From Patescibacteria group bacterium (GTDB lineage: Bacteria; Patescibacteriota; Gracilibacteria; UM-FILTER-43-11), in assembly GCA_018817125.1 (NCBI GenBank), contig JAHIUN010000002.1:1-64000 (forward strand): 64,000 nucleotides of DNA. The letters run 5' to 3'. The stretch's first letter is position 1. The number at the start of each line of letters is the position of its first letter. Below, in pieces: positions 21,828 through 29,297 of this stretch. Under the pieces are notes generated by a model. That model was given only the letters and a program-made list of their open reading frames with translations, searched no databases and had not been told where the DNA came from. The position numbers and the translations under genes were made by a program.

Positions 21828-22547
21828 ATGGAACCTGTCAGCCCAACAACACCAAAGGGAACGCCTGATTCATCTCCAAAACCACCCATTTCTAATATTT
21901 TTTCCACTCCTTTAGGAAAAAACCGGATGGACAAAACCTCTGAAGTGAAAAAAAAGAACCAGATCAAAGCGTATATTCAGCTGGGAATTTCAGTGGTCGC
22001 TCTCGGATTTTATTCTTTCTTTTTTCTTTATGATCAGGTGCCGGCGTATCTGAATTTTTCCGCAGATTTTGAGGCAGTCCATGAAAAAATCGAAAAAAAA
22101 GAGGTGGCTATTGCCAATCTGGAAGAAGAGCGCGATGCGCATAAGGCAGCTTATAATCTCGTTTTTGAAGAAGATCAGGCAATCATCAATACGGTTTTAC
22201 CCGAAGGTCCTGATAAGCTGGGTGTGATCCGCCTGATGGAAAATTTTGCCACTCATTTAAACACCGTTTATCCGCCATTTGAATTTACATCAATCAGTTT
22301 TATGGAGCCGGTGAAAGAAGATGGGTATACAGTGTTACCTTTCAAAACATCGATCCATGCCAGTACGACGAATTTTGACCGCTTCCTGGGACTGGTTAAT
22401 TTATCCGGTGATATCGACCCTGAAAATCCCGATCATATCCGTTTGATGGAAATTTCAAATGTTTCACTCAATTATCGTGGGTTGGATAAAGAAGGAAAAG
22501 ACCAGGGGGTGGACTTTAACGTAGAGCTTAAAGCGTATTCTCGCTAA
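21828..22547 (+). CDS. pilO: PilO-like type IV pilus inner-membrane protein
   Basis: A 239-residue protein. A Pro/Ser-rich cytoplasmic start (residues 1-45) leads to one membrane helix (about residues 46-68, QLGISVVALGFYSFFFLY), a coiled coil (FEAVHEKIEKKEVAIANLEEER), and a C-terminal periplasmic or outer domain with beta strands (PFKTSIHASTTNFDRFLGLV). This layout is that of PilO, which pairs with PilN in the pilus alignment complex. Nine bases separate its stop from pilB and 32 bases lie before its start. Sequence identity with PilO is too low to judge by eye; context carries the call. Confidence 0.7.
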   Translation: MEPVSPTTPKGTPDSSPKPPISNIFSTPLGKNRMDKTSEVKKKNQIKAYIQLGISVVALGFYSFFFLYDQVPAYLNFSADFEAVHEKIEKKEVAIANLEEERDAHKAAYNLVFEEDQAIINTVLPEGPDKLGVIRLMENFATHLNTVYPPFEFTSISFMEPVKEDGYTVLPFKTSIHASTTNFDRFLGLVNLSGDIDPENPDHIRLMEISNVSLNYRGLDKEGKDQGVDFNVELKAYSR

Positions 22548-22555
22548 TTTTTTAA

Positions 22556-24031
22556 ATGGCTGATATTCAAATCGAAACACCGCCAATACCGCTTGTGGAT
22601 ACTCCTGTAGCTGAAACAGCTGCCGCTGAACAGACTTCAGCGGCGGTTATGGAAACCGCTACGCCCGCCACTGAGCCCGTGGCTCCGCAAGCGCCCGAAC
22701 CTCTACCTCCTCCAAAGGCGGTAGTGGAAGCCCCTGCTAATAATAATGAGAAGGCGGAAGCGCCGGTAAAACCAGCAGGAAATGGCAATGGTGAAGTGTC
22801 GGCTAATGGTATGATGGAAGCGTTACAGAATTCAATCATTGCGGGCAACATCCCTCAGATCGTTCTGCATATGATCACGTACGCGACCAGTATTGGCGCG
22901 AGTGATATCCACATTGAACCGCTGGAAGATATTGTGCGTATCCGTTTTCGTGTAGACGGCGTGCTTCGCCTGATTATTGAATACCCCTCCAATATCCATC
23001 CGGCCGTGATTTCACGTGTAAAGATCATGTCGGGTCTCAAGATTGATGAACAGCGTATTCCTCAGGATGGCCGTATGCAGATCACCACAGAGGACGGCAA
23101 GGAACTGGATCTTCGTATATCCACTTTACCAACAGTAAACGGAGAAAAGATCGTAAGTCGTATTCAGGATAAATCCAAAACGATTCCCGATCTGCCGAAT
23201 TTGGGTATTCAGGGGGAAAATATGAAAAAGATGGAACGGTTTCTCAAGCTCCCCAATGGTGTGATCCTGGTAACCGGCCCAACGGGTTCCGGTAAAACGA
23301 ACACCCTTTATTCCACTCTGAGCCGCCTGAACGTCATCGGTGTGAACATCATGACCTTTGAGGATCCGGTCGAGTACCAGATGGACGGGCTCAGCCAGAG
23401 CCAGGTCAAACCCGATATCGATTATGATTTTGCCTCCGGGCTTCGCACGGCCCTGCGCCAGGACCCGGATATCATCATGGTGGGGGAGATCCGTGACCAG
23501 GAGACCATCGAAATTGCCATCCGTGCCGCTTTGACCGGTCACTTGGTGCTCTCAACCGTTCATACTAATAGTGCGGTGGGAACCCTCACTCGTATTTCGG
23601 ATATGGGCTTGCCAGGCTACTTAACAGCTTCAGCTATCCGCGGAATTATTGCCCAGCGTCTGGTGCGTCAGGTTTGCTCAGACTGCAAGGAATTATATAC
23701 ACCGCCGCCTGAACTTCTGGCAGAAATCAAAAAAGAACTTGAAGGAATTCCAGAAGGATACTTTGATCTCAAGTTACTGGAAAATCCTCAATTAGCCCGA
23801 GGGAAAGGGTGTGAAAAATGCGGCGGAACCGGTAATAAGGGGCGTATGGGTATTTTTGAGATCATGGAAATGGACCGTGACATTGGCGCGCTGATACTCA
23901 AAAACGCCACTGATAAGGAATTGATGGATCAGGCTATGAAAAACGGAATGATCTCCCTTAAACAAGATGGCTACATCAAAGCCCTGCAGGGGAGCATACC
24001 TATAGAAGAGGTGTACCGTGTCGTTCAATAA
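22556..24031 (+). CDS. pilB: Type IV pilus assembly ATPase PilB (GspE family)
   Basis: Cytoplasmic ATPase that drives pilus extension. Walker A is GPTGSGKTNT (about residues 241-250), the Asp box is IMTFEDPVEYQMDGLSQ, and the Walker B region is DPDIIMVGEIRDQET, followed by the His box TGHLVLSTVHTN. A tetracysteine zinc site CSDCKEL ... GCEKCGG (about 374-423) marks GspE/PilB rather than PilT. The N-terminal Ala/Pro-rich region (1-80) replaces the longer MshEN domain of classical PilB. Length 491, short for PilB (about 560). Between PilO-like and PilC genes, so same operon. Confidence 0.93.
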   Translation: MADIQIETPPIPLVDTPVAETAAAEQTSAAVMETATPATEPVAPQAPEPLPPPKAVVEAPANNNEKAEAPVKPAGNGNGEVSANGMMEALQNSIIAGNIPQIVLHMITYATSIGASDIHIEPLEDIVRIRFRVDGVLRLIIEYPSNIHPAVISRVKIMSGLKIDEQRIPQDGRMQITTEDGKELDLRISTLPTVNGEKIVSRIQDKSKTIPDLPNLGIQGENMKKMERFLKLPNGVILVTGPTGSGKTNTLYSTLSRLNVIGVNIMTFEDPVEYQMDGLSQSQVKPDIDYDFASGLRTALRQDPDIIMVGEIRDQETIEIAIRAALTGHLVLSTVHTNSAVGTLTRISDMGLPGYLTASAIRGIIAQRLVRQVCSDCKELYTPPPELLAEIKKELEGIPEGYFDLKLLENPQLARGKGCEKCGGTGNKGRMGIFEIMEMDRDIGALILKNATDKELMDQAMKNGMISLKQDGYIKALQGSIPIEEVYRVVQ

Positions 24032-24034
24032 TTT

Positions 24035-24103
24035 TTTGTAACTTGTAACTCGTAATTGAGGAAAATCGATAAAGTTACAAATTACAAGTTACAAGTTACA
24101 AAC
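24035..24103. repeat. Inverted repeat, TTGTAACTTGTAACT/AGTTACAAGTTACAA family
   Basis: Left arm 24036-24056 in units of GTAACTT/GTAATT; right arm 24073-24103 in units of ACAAGTT/ACAAATT; loop of about 15 bases. Further copies at 28598, 47201 and 55609. It separates pilB from pilC inside the operon, ending 8 bases before the pilC start. Confidence 0.9.
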
Positions 24104-24111
24104 AAAAATTT

Positions 24112-25311
24112 ATGAGTCCAGCTACATTACATATCGGAGCCGCTACGGGTAAAGAAGAAGCCGTGGCAAAAGAAAGAGTGCTTGAAACGGGCGGAAAACG
24201 CCCGCAAGGGATGATGGGTCGCCTGAACGCGTACCTGGCCCGTTTCAGTTCGATTAAAGACGAAGACAAGGTCAGTTTTTTCCGCCTGATGGCCACCATG
24301 ATCAACGCGGGGATTTCCATTACCAAATCCCTCCGCATCCTGATGGAACAGATTGAAAACGCGCATTTTAAGCAGATCATCGAAGATCTGACGAAGCGCA
24401 TTGAAAGCGGAGCCAGTTTTTCGGAAGCCCTGAGCGCTCACGACAAGTACTTCAATGCGGCGCAGATCGGTATGGTGGAGTCCGGAGAGGCGACCGGCCG
24501 TCTGAACCAGGCCTTACTGCAGATCGCCAGTGAGACCGAAAAATCCACCCAGCTCAACAAAAAGATCAAGGGCGCCATGATCTACCCAGTTACCATTATT
24601 GTTATTTTGGTGGGCGCCATGTACGCGGTCATGACCTTTGTAATGCCGAAGATCAAAGATGTATTTGATAGCTTAGGCTCTGAACTTCCTGCTATAACTC
24701 AGTTTTTGGTGGATGCCAGTGACTGGATGGTCGGGAAGACCGCTGGTATTCCTAACGGGCTTTTAGTGCTGATCAGTCTGGTCGGTTTCGTATTTTTGTT
24801 CCTGTGGTGGAAGAAGACCAAAGTCGGTCGTTTACTCTGGACCAGAGCCACCATGCGCTTGCCGGTTTTTGGCAACCTGATTAAAAAATCCGCCCTGGCT
24901 CGTTTCTGCCGGAGTATCAGTACCCTCACGAACAGCGGTATTTCTATCGTCAAGGCCCTCGAAATCACGGCTGGCAGTGTCGGTAATCCCGTTTACGAAA
25001 AACGCATCCGCCTGATCTCAGAAGACGTGAAGCGCGGTATTACGATGGGAGAGAACATGAAAGACGACCCGCTTTTTCCCACCATGGTGGTAGGTATGAT
25101 CAATGTGGCGGAACAGACCGCCCAGATGGACCAGATCACGGGCAAGCTGGCGGATTTTTATGAAGAAGAACTGGATGACATGGTTAAAAACCTGTCCCGC
25201 CTGATGGAACCGATTATTATTGTGATTCTGGGTGGTACGGTCGGTTTCTTAGTAATCGCGGTCATGCTGCCGATTCTGCAATCATCCGATTTGGCCACAA
25301 TCGGTGCCTAG
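24112..25311 (+). CDS. pilC: Type IV pilus platform protein PilC (GspF family)
   Basis: Inner-membrane platform of the pilus. It has two homologous GspF domains, at about residues 45-170 and 250-375, with three membrane helices (about 160-185, 215-237, 365-390). Signals: DKVSFFRLMATMINAGISITKSLRIL, ALSAHDKYFNAAQIGMVESGEATGRLNQAL and GNLIKKSALARFCRSISTLTNSGISI, all typical. Length 399, standard. A repeat precedes its start and there is no Shine-Dalgarno. Confidence 0.94.
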   Translation: MSPATLHIGAATGKEEAVAKERVLETGGKRPQGMMGRLNAYLARFSSIKDEDKVSFFRLMATMINAGISITKSLRILMEQIENAHFKQIIEDLTKRIESGASFSEALSAHDKYFNAAQIGMVESGEATGRLNQALLQIASETEKSTQLNKKIKGAMIYPVTIIVILVGAMYAVMTFVMPKIKDVFDSLGSELPAITQFLVDASDWMVGKTAGIPNGLLVLISLVGFVFLFLWWKKTKVGRLLWTRATMRLPVFGNLIKKSALARFCRSISTLTNSGISIVKALEITAGSVGNPVYEKRIRLISEDVKRGITMGENMKDDPLFPTMVVGMINVAEQTAQMDQITGKLADFYEEELDDMVKNLSRLMEPIIIVILGGTVGFLVIAVMLPILQSSDLATIGA

Positions 25312-25322
25312 TAAAAAAACTC

Positions 25323-25351
25323 TTGCATACAAAAATTGTACATGCTACACT
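25323..25351 (+). promoter_or_regulatory. Predicted pilin promoter
   Basis: TTGCAT at 25323-25328, a 17 bp spacer, TACACT at 25346-25351 with TGC in front (extended -10). It lies between pilC and the pilin gene and would give a separate transcript with a leader of about 37 bases. Confidence 0.65.
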
Positions 25352-25394
25352 CAAAACAAGCTTTTATAATTTTTATTATTTAAACAAAAACAAA

Positions 25395-26000
25395 ATGACC
25401 AAGAACAACGCTTTTCGGCGCGGTTTTACACTCATTGAGCTGATGATCGTCATCGTGATCCTCGGTATTTTGATGGGTACGATCCTCCCGCGCCTGACCG
25501 GCGCGCAGTCCCGCGCCCGTGACACCGCCCGTATAGCGGATCTTAATAATATTTCCCAGGCTCTGGAGGTGTACTCCAGTGACTTTGGTGAATATCCAGC
25601 AGCGGCATGTGCCACCGCTGATATCGGCGATAACTGCCTTGATATTGCGTGTGTAGCTGATACCGATACTTACACATTGCTCAAAACTTACATGAAGGGA
25701 GACCGGGTTCCTCAGAACGTTGGTAAAAAGACCGTTTCCCTCGGCTGTGACGGATCTTATTACTACAGCCCTCTAAGATCAGGAGGTACAGACCAGGGTT
25801 CTTATGTACTGGCTTCTGATATAGAGACCTGGCAAATGGCTAACTACGAAGCAAATGCAGATGCAGCAGATCCTCCTACTGCCGATGAATTTGAATCAGG
25901 TGATGAGGCCTCTACTCATATCCCAAACATAAAGGAACAAATTGATGCGCCGGAGGAGGGTGACTCTGAACAGAAATCAATTTTCATCGTAATTCCTTAA
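25395..26000 (+). CDS. Type IV pilin (prepilin)
   Basis: Structural subunit of the pilus. A short basic leader MTKNNAFRRG is followed by FTLIELMIVIVILGILMGTIL: prepilin peptidase would cut after the Gly, leaving Phe1 and the Glu5 needed for assembly. A hydrophobic helix (about residues 11-30) continues into a coiled shaft, then a globular head with four Cys (AACATADIGDNCLDIACVAD ... LGCDG), giving possible disulfides, and an acidic C-terminal region. Length 201 residues. ATG at 25395 was chosen because earlier codons lie in the promoter. The leader is A-rich. A strong terminator follows. The prepilin peptidase gene is not in the window. Confidence 0.93.
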   Translation: MTKNNAFRRGFTLIELMIVIVILGILMGTILPRLTGAQSRARDTARIADLNNISQALEVYSSDFGEYPAAACATADIGDNCLDIACVADTDTYTLLKTYMKGDRVPQNVGKKTVSLGCDGSYYYSPLRSGGTDQGSYVLASDIETWQMANYEANADAADPPTADEFESGDEASTHIPNIKEQIDAPEEGDSEQKSIFIVIP

Positions 26001-26028
26001 TGAGGAAGTTCACTTAGTTAGATATTTA

Positions 26029-26060
26029 AAAACCCTCCCCGCTTGGCGGGGAGGGTTTTT
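26029..26060 (+). terminator. Strong terminator after the pilin gene
   Basis: AACCCTCCCCGC (about 26031-26042) pairs with CGGGGAGGGTT, loop TTGG, then a T run: a long GC-rich stem with 5 T, 29 bases after the stop. Confidence 0.9.
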
Positions 26061-26072
26061 GGTGGGTAAGTA

Positions 26073-26101
26073 AAGTCCGGACTCCAACGGAGTCCGGACT
26101 T
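26073..26101. repeat. Hairpin AAGTCCGGACTCC/GGAGTCCGGACTT
   Basis: A 13 bp perfect stem with a 3-base loop (AAC), 12 bases after the pilin terminator. Confidence 0.8.
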
Positions 26102-26150
26102 GGGTAAGGGGTGGGAGGTAAACTCATCCATTAATCATCTAACCCCTCTT

Positions 26151-26222
26151 CCCTGCCTGCGATTCGACTGGTTCCACTGAGGTCACCACTCGAAGTGAGC
26201 TCATCGAAGTCCGTTAGGCAGG
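26151..26222. repeat. Inverted repeat flanked by CCTGCCTG/AGGCAGG
   Basis: CCTGCCTG at 26153 pairs with GGCAGG near 26216. Between them are GATTCGACTGG and GAAGTGAGCTCATCGAAGTC with short internal pairing. It lies in the pilin-26272 gap; the remaining 26102-26150 and 26223-26271 contain nothing I can name. Confidence 0.55.
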
Positions 26223-26271
26223 TACAAAAAAGCATCCCATTAAAACAAATATATGCCGTATAGGTCAAATT

Positions 26272-26976
26272 TTACTCCCCCTTCATTTGATTCTTAAGCT
26301 CAAAAGAGGAGACATCAGGAACGATGGTAGGTTTTGAGGAATCGGTAAGGATTTCGTAAAAATGGGTGGTACCGGATTTCTCCAAATGAAAAACCCTGAA
26401 CGTCTTCTCAACATCCTGCTGGGTGGTAACCAAGCTTGTATGGGTGCTGTATTGAATGGGAATCATCGGAGTAATCAGCGCCAGGAGGGTAAGAAGAACC
26501 AGGAAAAGGTTCTTTTTAAAAGGCCATACATTTTCCGGATTACTTTTAAATCTCATAGAGGAAATTCCGACTCCGACCCCAAACATAAGTATCAGAAGAA
26601 GAAATAAGATGAAGAGAGGGGTAAGAGCAAGGGTATCCCATTGCCAATTAGCCTGATGGATATAATAAAAACCAATACTCATCACATTGACCAAAAACAG
26701 AATTTCAAACAAGCCGATCAGCACCACCTGCTTCCACATCGTTTTGGTGTAATACAGTAGGTAGAAAATAAGTGCGTAAGGGGCCGTTTCGCTTAAAAAC
26801 CGCTTACTCAGGCTCCCTACCACATTAGAAAAGAAGTGGGCATTGGTCTGAAACGGCTGAAGGCCATTGGCGTGATACAGAAAGAAGTAAAGCCCCAGAA
26901 AATACAGGGCAAAAAAGCCGATATAGAATAGGTAAGAGGGTGTGAATTTGGTTTTTTGAAGGTTAATTTTTTTCAT
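26272..26976 (-). CDS. Polytopic membrane protein of unknown function
   Basis: A 234-residue protein with about five predicted membrane helices: about residues 15-35 (YIGFFALYFLGLYFFLYH), 58-76, 85-108, 115-145 (TPLFILFLLLILMFGVGVGI) and 165-182. The C-terminal third after PMIPIQYSTHTS is soluble, with KSGTTHFYEILTD. No motif is recognised. MKKINLQKTK at 26976 was chosen as the start because the upstream frame is repeat. A single gene between the pilin cluster and nusA, with no obvious partner. Confidence 0.7.
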   Translation of the reverse strand: MKKINLQKTKFTPSYLFYIGFFALYFLGLYFFLYHANGLQPFQTNAHFFSNVVGSLSKRFLSETAPYALIFYLLYYTKTMWKQVVLIGLFEILFLVNVMSIGFYYIHQANWQWDTLALTPLFILFLLLILMFGVGVGISSMRFKSNPENVWPFKKNLFLVLLTLLALITPMIPIQYSTHTSLVTTQQDVEKTFRVFHLEKSGTTHFYEILTDSSKPTIVPDVSSFELKNQMKGE

Positions 26977-27140
26977 GAGTTCGTATTGTGGAACTATTTC
27001 ATGTGGAACTGCCTTGGAGGATGGCTCCGTGGCTCTGTCCGGAGCCAAAAAATGGTCAATGACACATATAACAGTTTTTATTGGCTAATCAGCCATTGCT
27101 GGCTCAAGACAGAGCCATTGAACCAGCCAGCGTAAGCGGT
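26977..27140. repeat. Inverted repeat containing GGCTCTGT/ACAGAGCC units
   Basis: Starts with TTCGTATTGTGGAACTATTTC and has GTGGCTCTGTCCGGAGCC early and GGCTCAAGACAGAGCCA late; the two halves pair through GGCTCTGT and ACAGAGCC. The start matches the TTCGTATTGTGGA start of the element at 35821. It fills the gap to nusA. Confidence 0.6.
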
Positions 27141-27147
27141 TTCACAA

Positions 27148-28500
27148 TTAAGCAATTTCCTTCAAAATCTTTCCGGCACTCGCTTTACCGATTCCTTCGA
27201 TTCCTTCAAGGGCTTTCAAATCCATTCCTTTTAAGTCTTCAATCGTCTTATAACCGGCTTTTTCGAGCTTATTCACAACCGCTTTTCCAAGCCCGCCCCA
27301 GTGACCGGGTTCTTTTCCTCCCTCCTCTTTTTCAATAGATTTCTCAGCGGCTTCAATATCTTTTTCCGCTTCATCAGCTCCTTCGAGTTCCTTGTCTTCC
27401 ATCCGGCGGTTGGTTTTGCTGAGTTCTTTCAGCTTCTCTTTAAAAGCAGGAAGCTGTTCCAGATTATAAAGATCCAGTTCATAGCCGGTCAGGTCAGATG
27501 CCAGGCGCACGTTTTGCCCCTTCTTACCAATGGCCATAGGGCGCTCCTCTTCCTCTACAAAAACGGCCGCCCGTTTGCGAACCCGCGGGTCTTCACCGGC
27601 ATTCACAATAATCACCTCTGCGATCTTGGCAGGCTGAAGGGAGGTGGCGATGAATTCACGCGGGTCTTTGCTCCACTCGATGATGTCTACACGTTCGCCG
27701 CTCAGTTCTTCCATCACGCTCTGAATACGCACTCCCTTCTGGCCGATACAGGCACCGATAGGATCGATTTTCTCGTCGTCTGACGCTACGGCGACCTTAC
27801 TTCGTATACCGGCGTCTCGGGCAATGGATTTGATCTCCACATCTCCTTCAATAATCTCGGGGATCTCCATTTCAAGCAATCGCACCACCAGATTAGGATG
27901 AGTGCGGGAAATGGACAACTCCGGTCCTCGGTTGGTGTGCACCACTTTATCTAAATACACCTTGATGCGCTTGCCGTTGTAGTATTTTTCACCGGAGATC
28001 TGATCGCGCGCGGACAGGGGAACGGTGTGGTTTTCGATGCTGATATACACATTGTCGCCCTCCACACGCATCACCTGAGCCGACAGGAGCTCATTTTCGC
28101 GGTTTTTAAACATCTCGTACAGAGATTCACGTTCCGCTTCCTGAATGCGCTGTAAGATGACCTGTTTGGCAGCCTGAGCGGCGATACGGCCGTATTCCAA
28201 AGGTGTGACATCGATTTTGATCTCATCCCCGACTTTCACGTTTTTTTTCATCTTCTTAGCTTCGGTCAGCGAGATCTCGATATTGGGATTATCGATTTCT
28301 TCCACCACCTCTTTAACCAGAAGCACGGTGGCAAAATTCCCTCCTTCGTTGATGATGATCTCTACCTCTTCTTCCTTATTGCCAAAGTCTTTTCGGTATG
28401 CGGTAGCGAGTGCGGCTTCGACCGCCTCCATAACACTTTCGTAAGAAATATTTTTTTCGGCGCAAATCTGGTTCACGGCCGCGATGAATTGTTCTTTCAT
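27148..28500 (-). CDS. nusA: Transcription factor NusA
   Basis: Elongation, pausing and termination factor of RNA polymerase. Order of parts: NusA N-terminal RNA polymerase-binding domain (residues about 1-125), S1 domain (about 130-200, ISGEKYYNGKRIKVYLDKV), KH1 and KH2 (about 205-350), with GACIGQKGVRIQSVMEELSGERVDIIEW and PMAIGKKGQNVRLASDLTGYELDLY as the GxxG motifs. After a low-complexity acidic stretch (about 355-390) a helix-hairpin-helix motif is at the C terminus (LEGIEGIGKASAGKILKEIA), seen in many bacterial NusA. Length 450. The start is next to the TTACAAGTTAC repeat. Confidence 0.95.
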   Translation of the reverse strand: MKEQFIAAVNQICAEKNISYESVMEAVEAALATAYRKDFGNKEEEVEIIINEGGNFATVLLVKEVVEEIDNPNIEISLTEAKKMKKNVKVGDEIKIDVTPLEYGRIAAQAAKQVILQRIQEAERESLYEMFKNRENELLSAQVMRVEGDNVYISIENHTVPLSARDQISGEKYYNGKRIKVYLDKVVHTNRGPELSISRTHPNLVVRLLEMEIPEIIEGDVEIKSIARDAGIRSKVAVASDDEKIDPIGACIGQKGVRIQSVMEELSGERVDIIEWSKDPREFIATSLQPAKIAEVIIVNAGEDPRVRKRAAVFVEEEERPMAIGKKGQNVRLASDLTGYELDLYNLEQLPAFKEKLKELSKTNRRMEDKELEGADEAEKDIEAAEKSIEKEEGGKEPGHWGGLGKAVVNKLEKAGYKTIEDLKGMDLKALEGIEGIGKASAGKILKEIA

Positions 28501-28597
28501 GGTTTTTTGATTAAGAGAAAAACCACATCCTAAATTACATAGGATCTGATTGTGCTTTCATTATACCTGCAAATGAGGTGAATGGCAAGAATTTTTA

Positions 28598-28704
28598 AAA
28601 TTTGTAATTTGTCCCGCTTTGCGGGACGTAACTTGTAACTGGTAATTTTTGTTTCCCATTCTTAATTATTCATGAATTACAAGTTACGAGTTACGAATTA
28701 CAAA
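28598..28704. repeat. Inverted repeat, TTACAAGTTACAA family with inner GC hairpin
   Basis: Left part AAAATTTGTAATTTG, then GTCCCGC-TTT-GCGGGAC hairpin, then GTAACTTGTAACTGG; loop; right part AATTACAAGTTACGAGTTACGAATTACAAATTT. Outer and inner units pair with the right part. It ends at the recX stop. Confidence 0.9.
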
Positions 28705-28706
28705 TT

Positions 28707-29156
28707 TCAGGGGCGGAGGGTTTTATAGATCACCGCATCTTTAAACCCTCTATTTCGCAAAAAATTCATCAGTTTCTGTTTGCGCTTTCGCGGATCGCTT
28801 TCACGGACATTTTTAGCCTTCTCATCCAGCGCTTTTTTACAGGCTTCCTCTTCGTTATAACCGGCCTGAAGGAGGAACGGTTCGATCAGATCCTGATCAA
28901 GCCCCCGTTTTCTGAATTCCACCATGATTTTTAAGCGGCCGATGGGTCTTTGCGTTAAATGGCTGATGAGCTGTTCCGTGTATCGTCGGTCGTTGATCAG
29001 TTCCACCCGCTCCATTTCATCTAAAATCTGAATAATATATCCTTCTTCACCGGGATATCTGGTTTTGAGTTTGCGTTCAAGATTCGCCCGACTTATCATC
29101 CGAGCCTGGACGACCCTGAGAGCGGATTCCCAGATTTTGTCATAAGTGGATTTCAT
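28707..29156 (-). CDS. recX: Regulatory protein RecX
   Basis: RecX inhibits or tunes RecA. It is an all-helical protein of three-helix repeats; here 149 residues. Signals are YDKIWESALRVVQARMISRANLERKLKTRY, LINDRRYTEQLISHLTQRPIGRLKIMVEFRKRGLDQDLIEPFLL and a tail KQKLMNFLRNRGFKDAVIYKTL, in agreement with the family. The upstream part of the frame is repeat-derived, so MKSTYDK was chosen. recA is not in the window. Confidence 0.85.
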   Translation of the reverse strand: MKSTYDKIWESALRVVQARMISRANLERKLKTRYPGEEGYIIQILDEMERVELINDRRYTEQLISHLTQRPIGRLKIMVEFRKRGLDQDLIEPFLLQAGYNEEEACKKALDEKAKNVRESDPRKRKQKLMNFLRNRGFKDAVIYKTLRP

Positions 29157-29167
29157 GAATCTAATAT

Positions 29168-29253
29168 ACCACAGACCCCCTCGGTCACGCATAGCGGGAC
29201 CACTCCCCCCTCAAGTGAGGGGGGAGTGCCCGAAGGGCGAGGGGGTCTGCTAT
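29168..29253. repeat. Inverted repeat, CAGACCCCCTC/GAGGGGGTCTG family
   Basis: Left arm CAGACCCCCTCGG, right arm CGAGGGGGTCTG, with an inner ACTCCCCCCTC AAGTG GAGGGGGGAGT hairpin. A related element at 39086 shares GACGGAGGGGGTC. It lies between recX and the DUF4012 gene promoter. Confidence 0.85.
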
Positions 29254-29262
29254 ACGAATTAA

Positions 29263-29291
29263 TTGTCACCAATCCTACCTTCCGATAAAAT
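29263..29291 (+). promoter_or_regulatory. Predicted promoter giving a leaderless DUF4012 mRNA
   Basis: TTGTCA at 29263-29268, a 17 bp spacer, TAAAAT at 29286-29291. The start codon is only 6 bp downstream, so the transcript would begin at or next to the ATG. Confidence 0.65.
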
Positions 29292-29297
29292 ACCCGT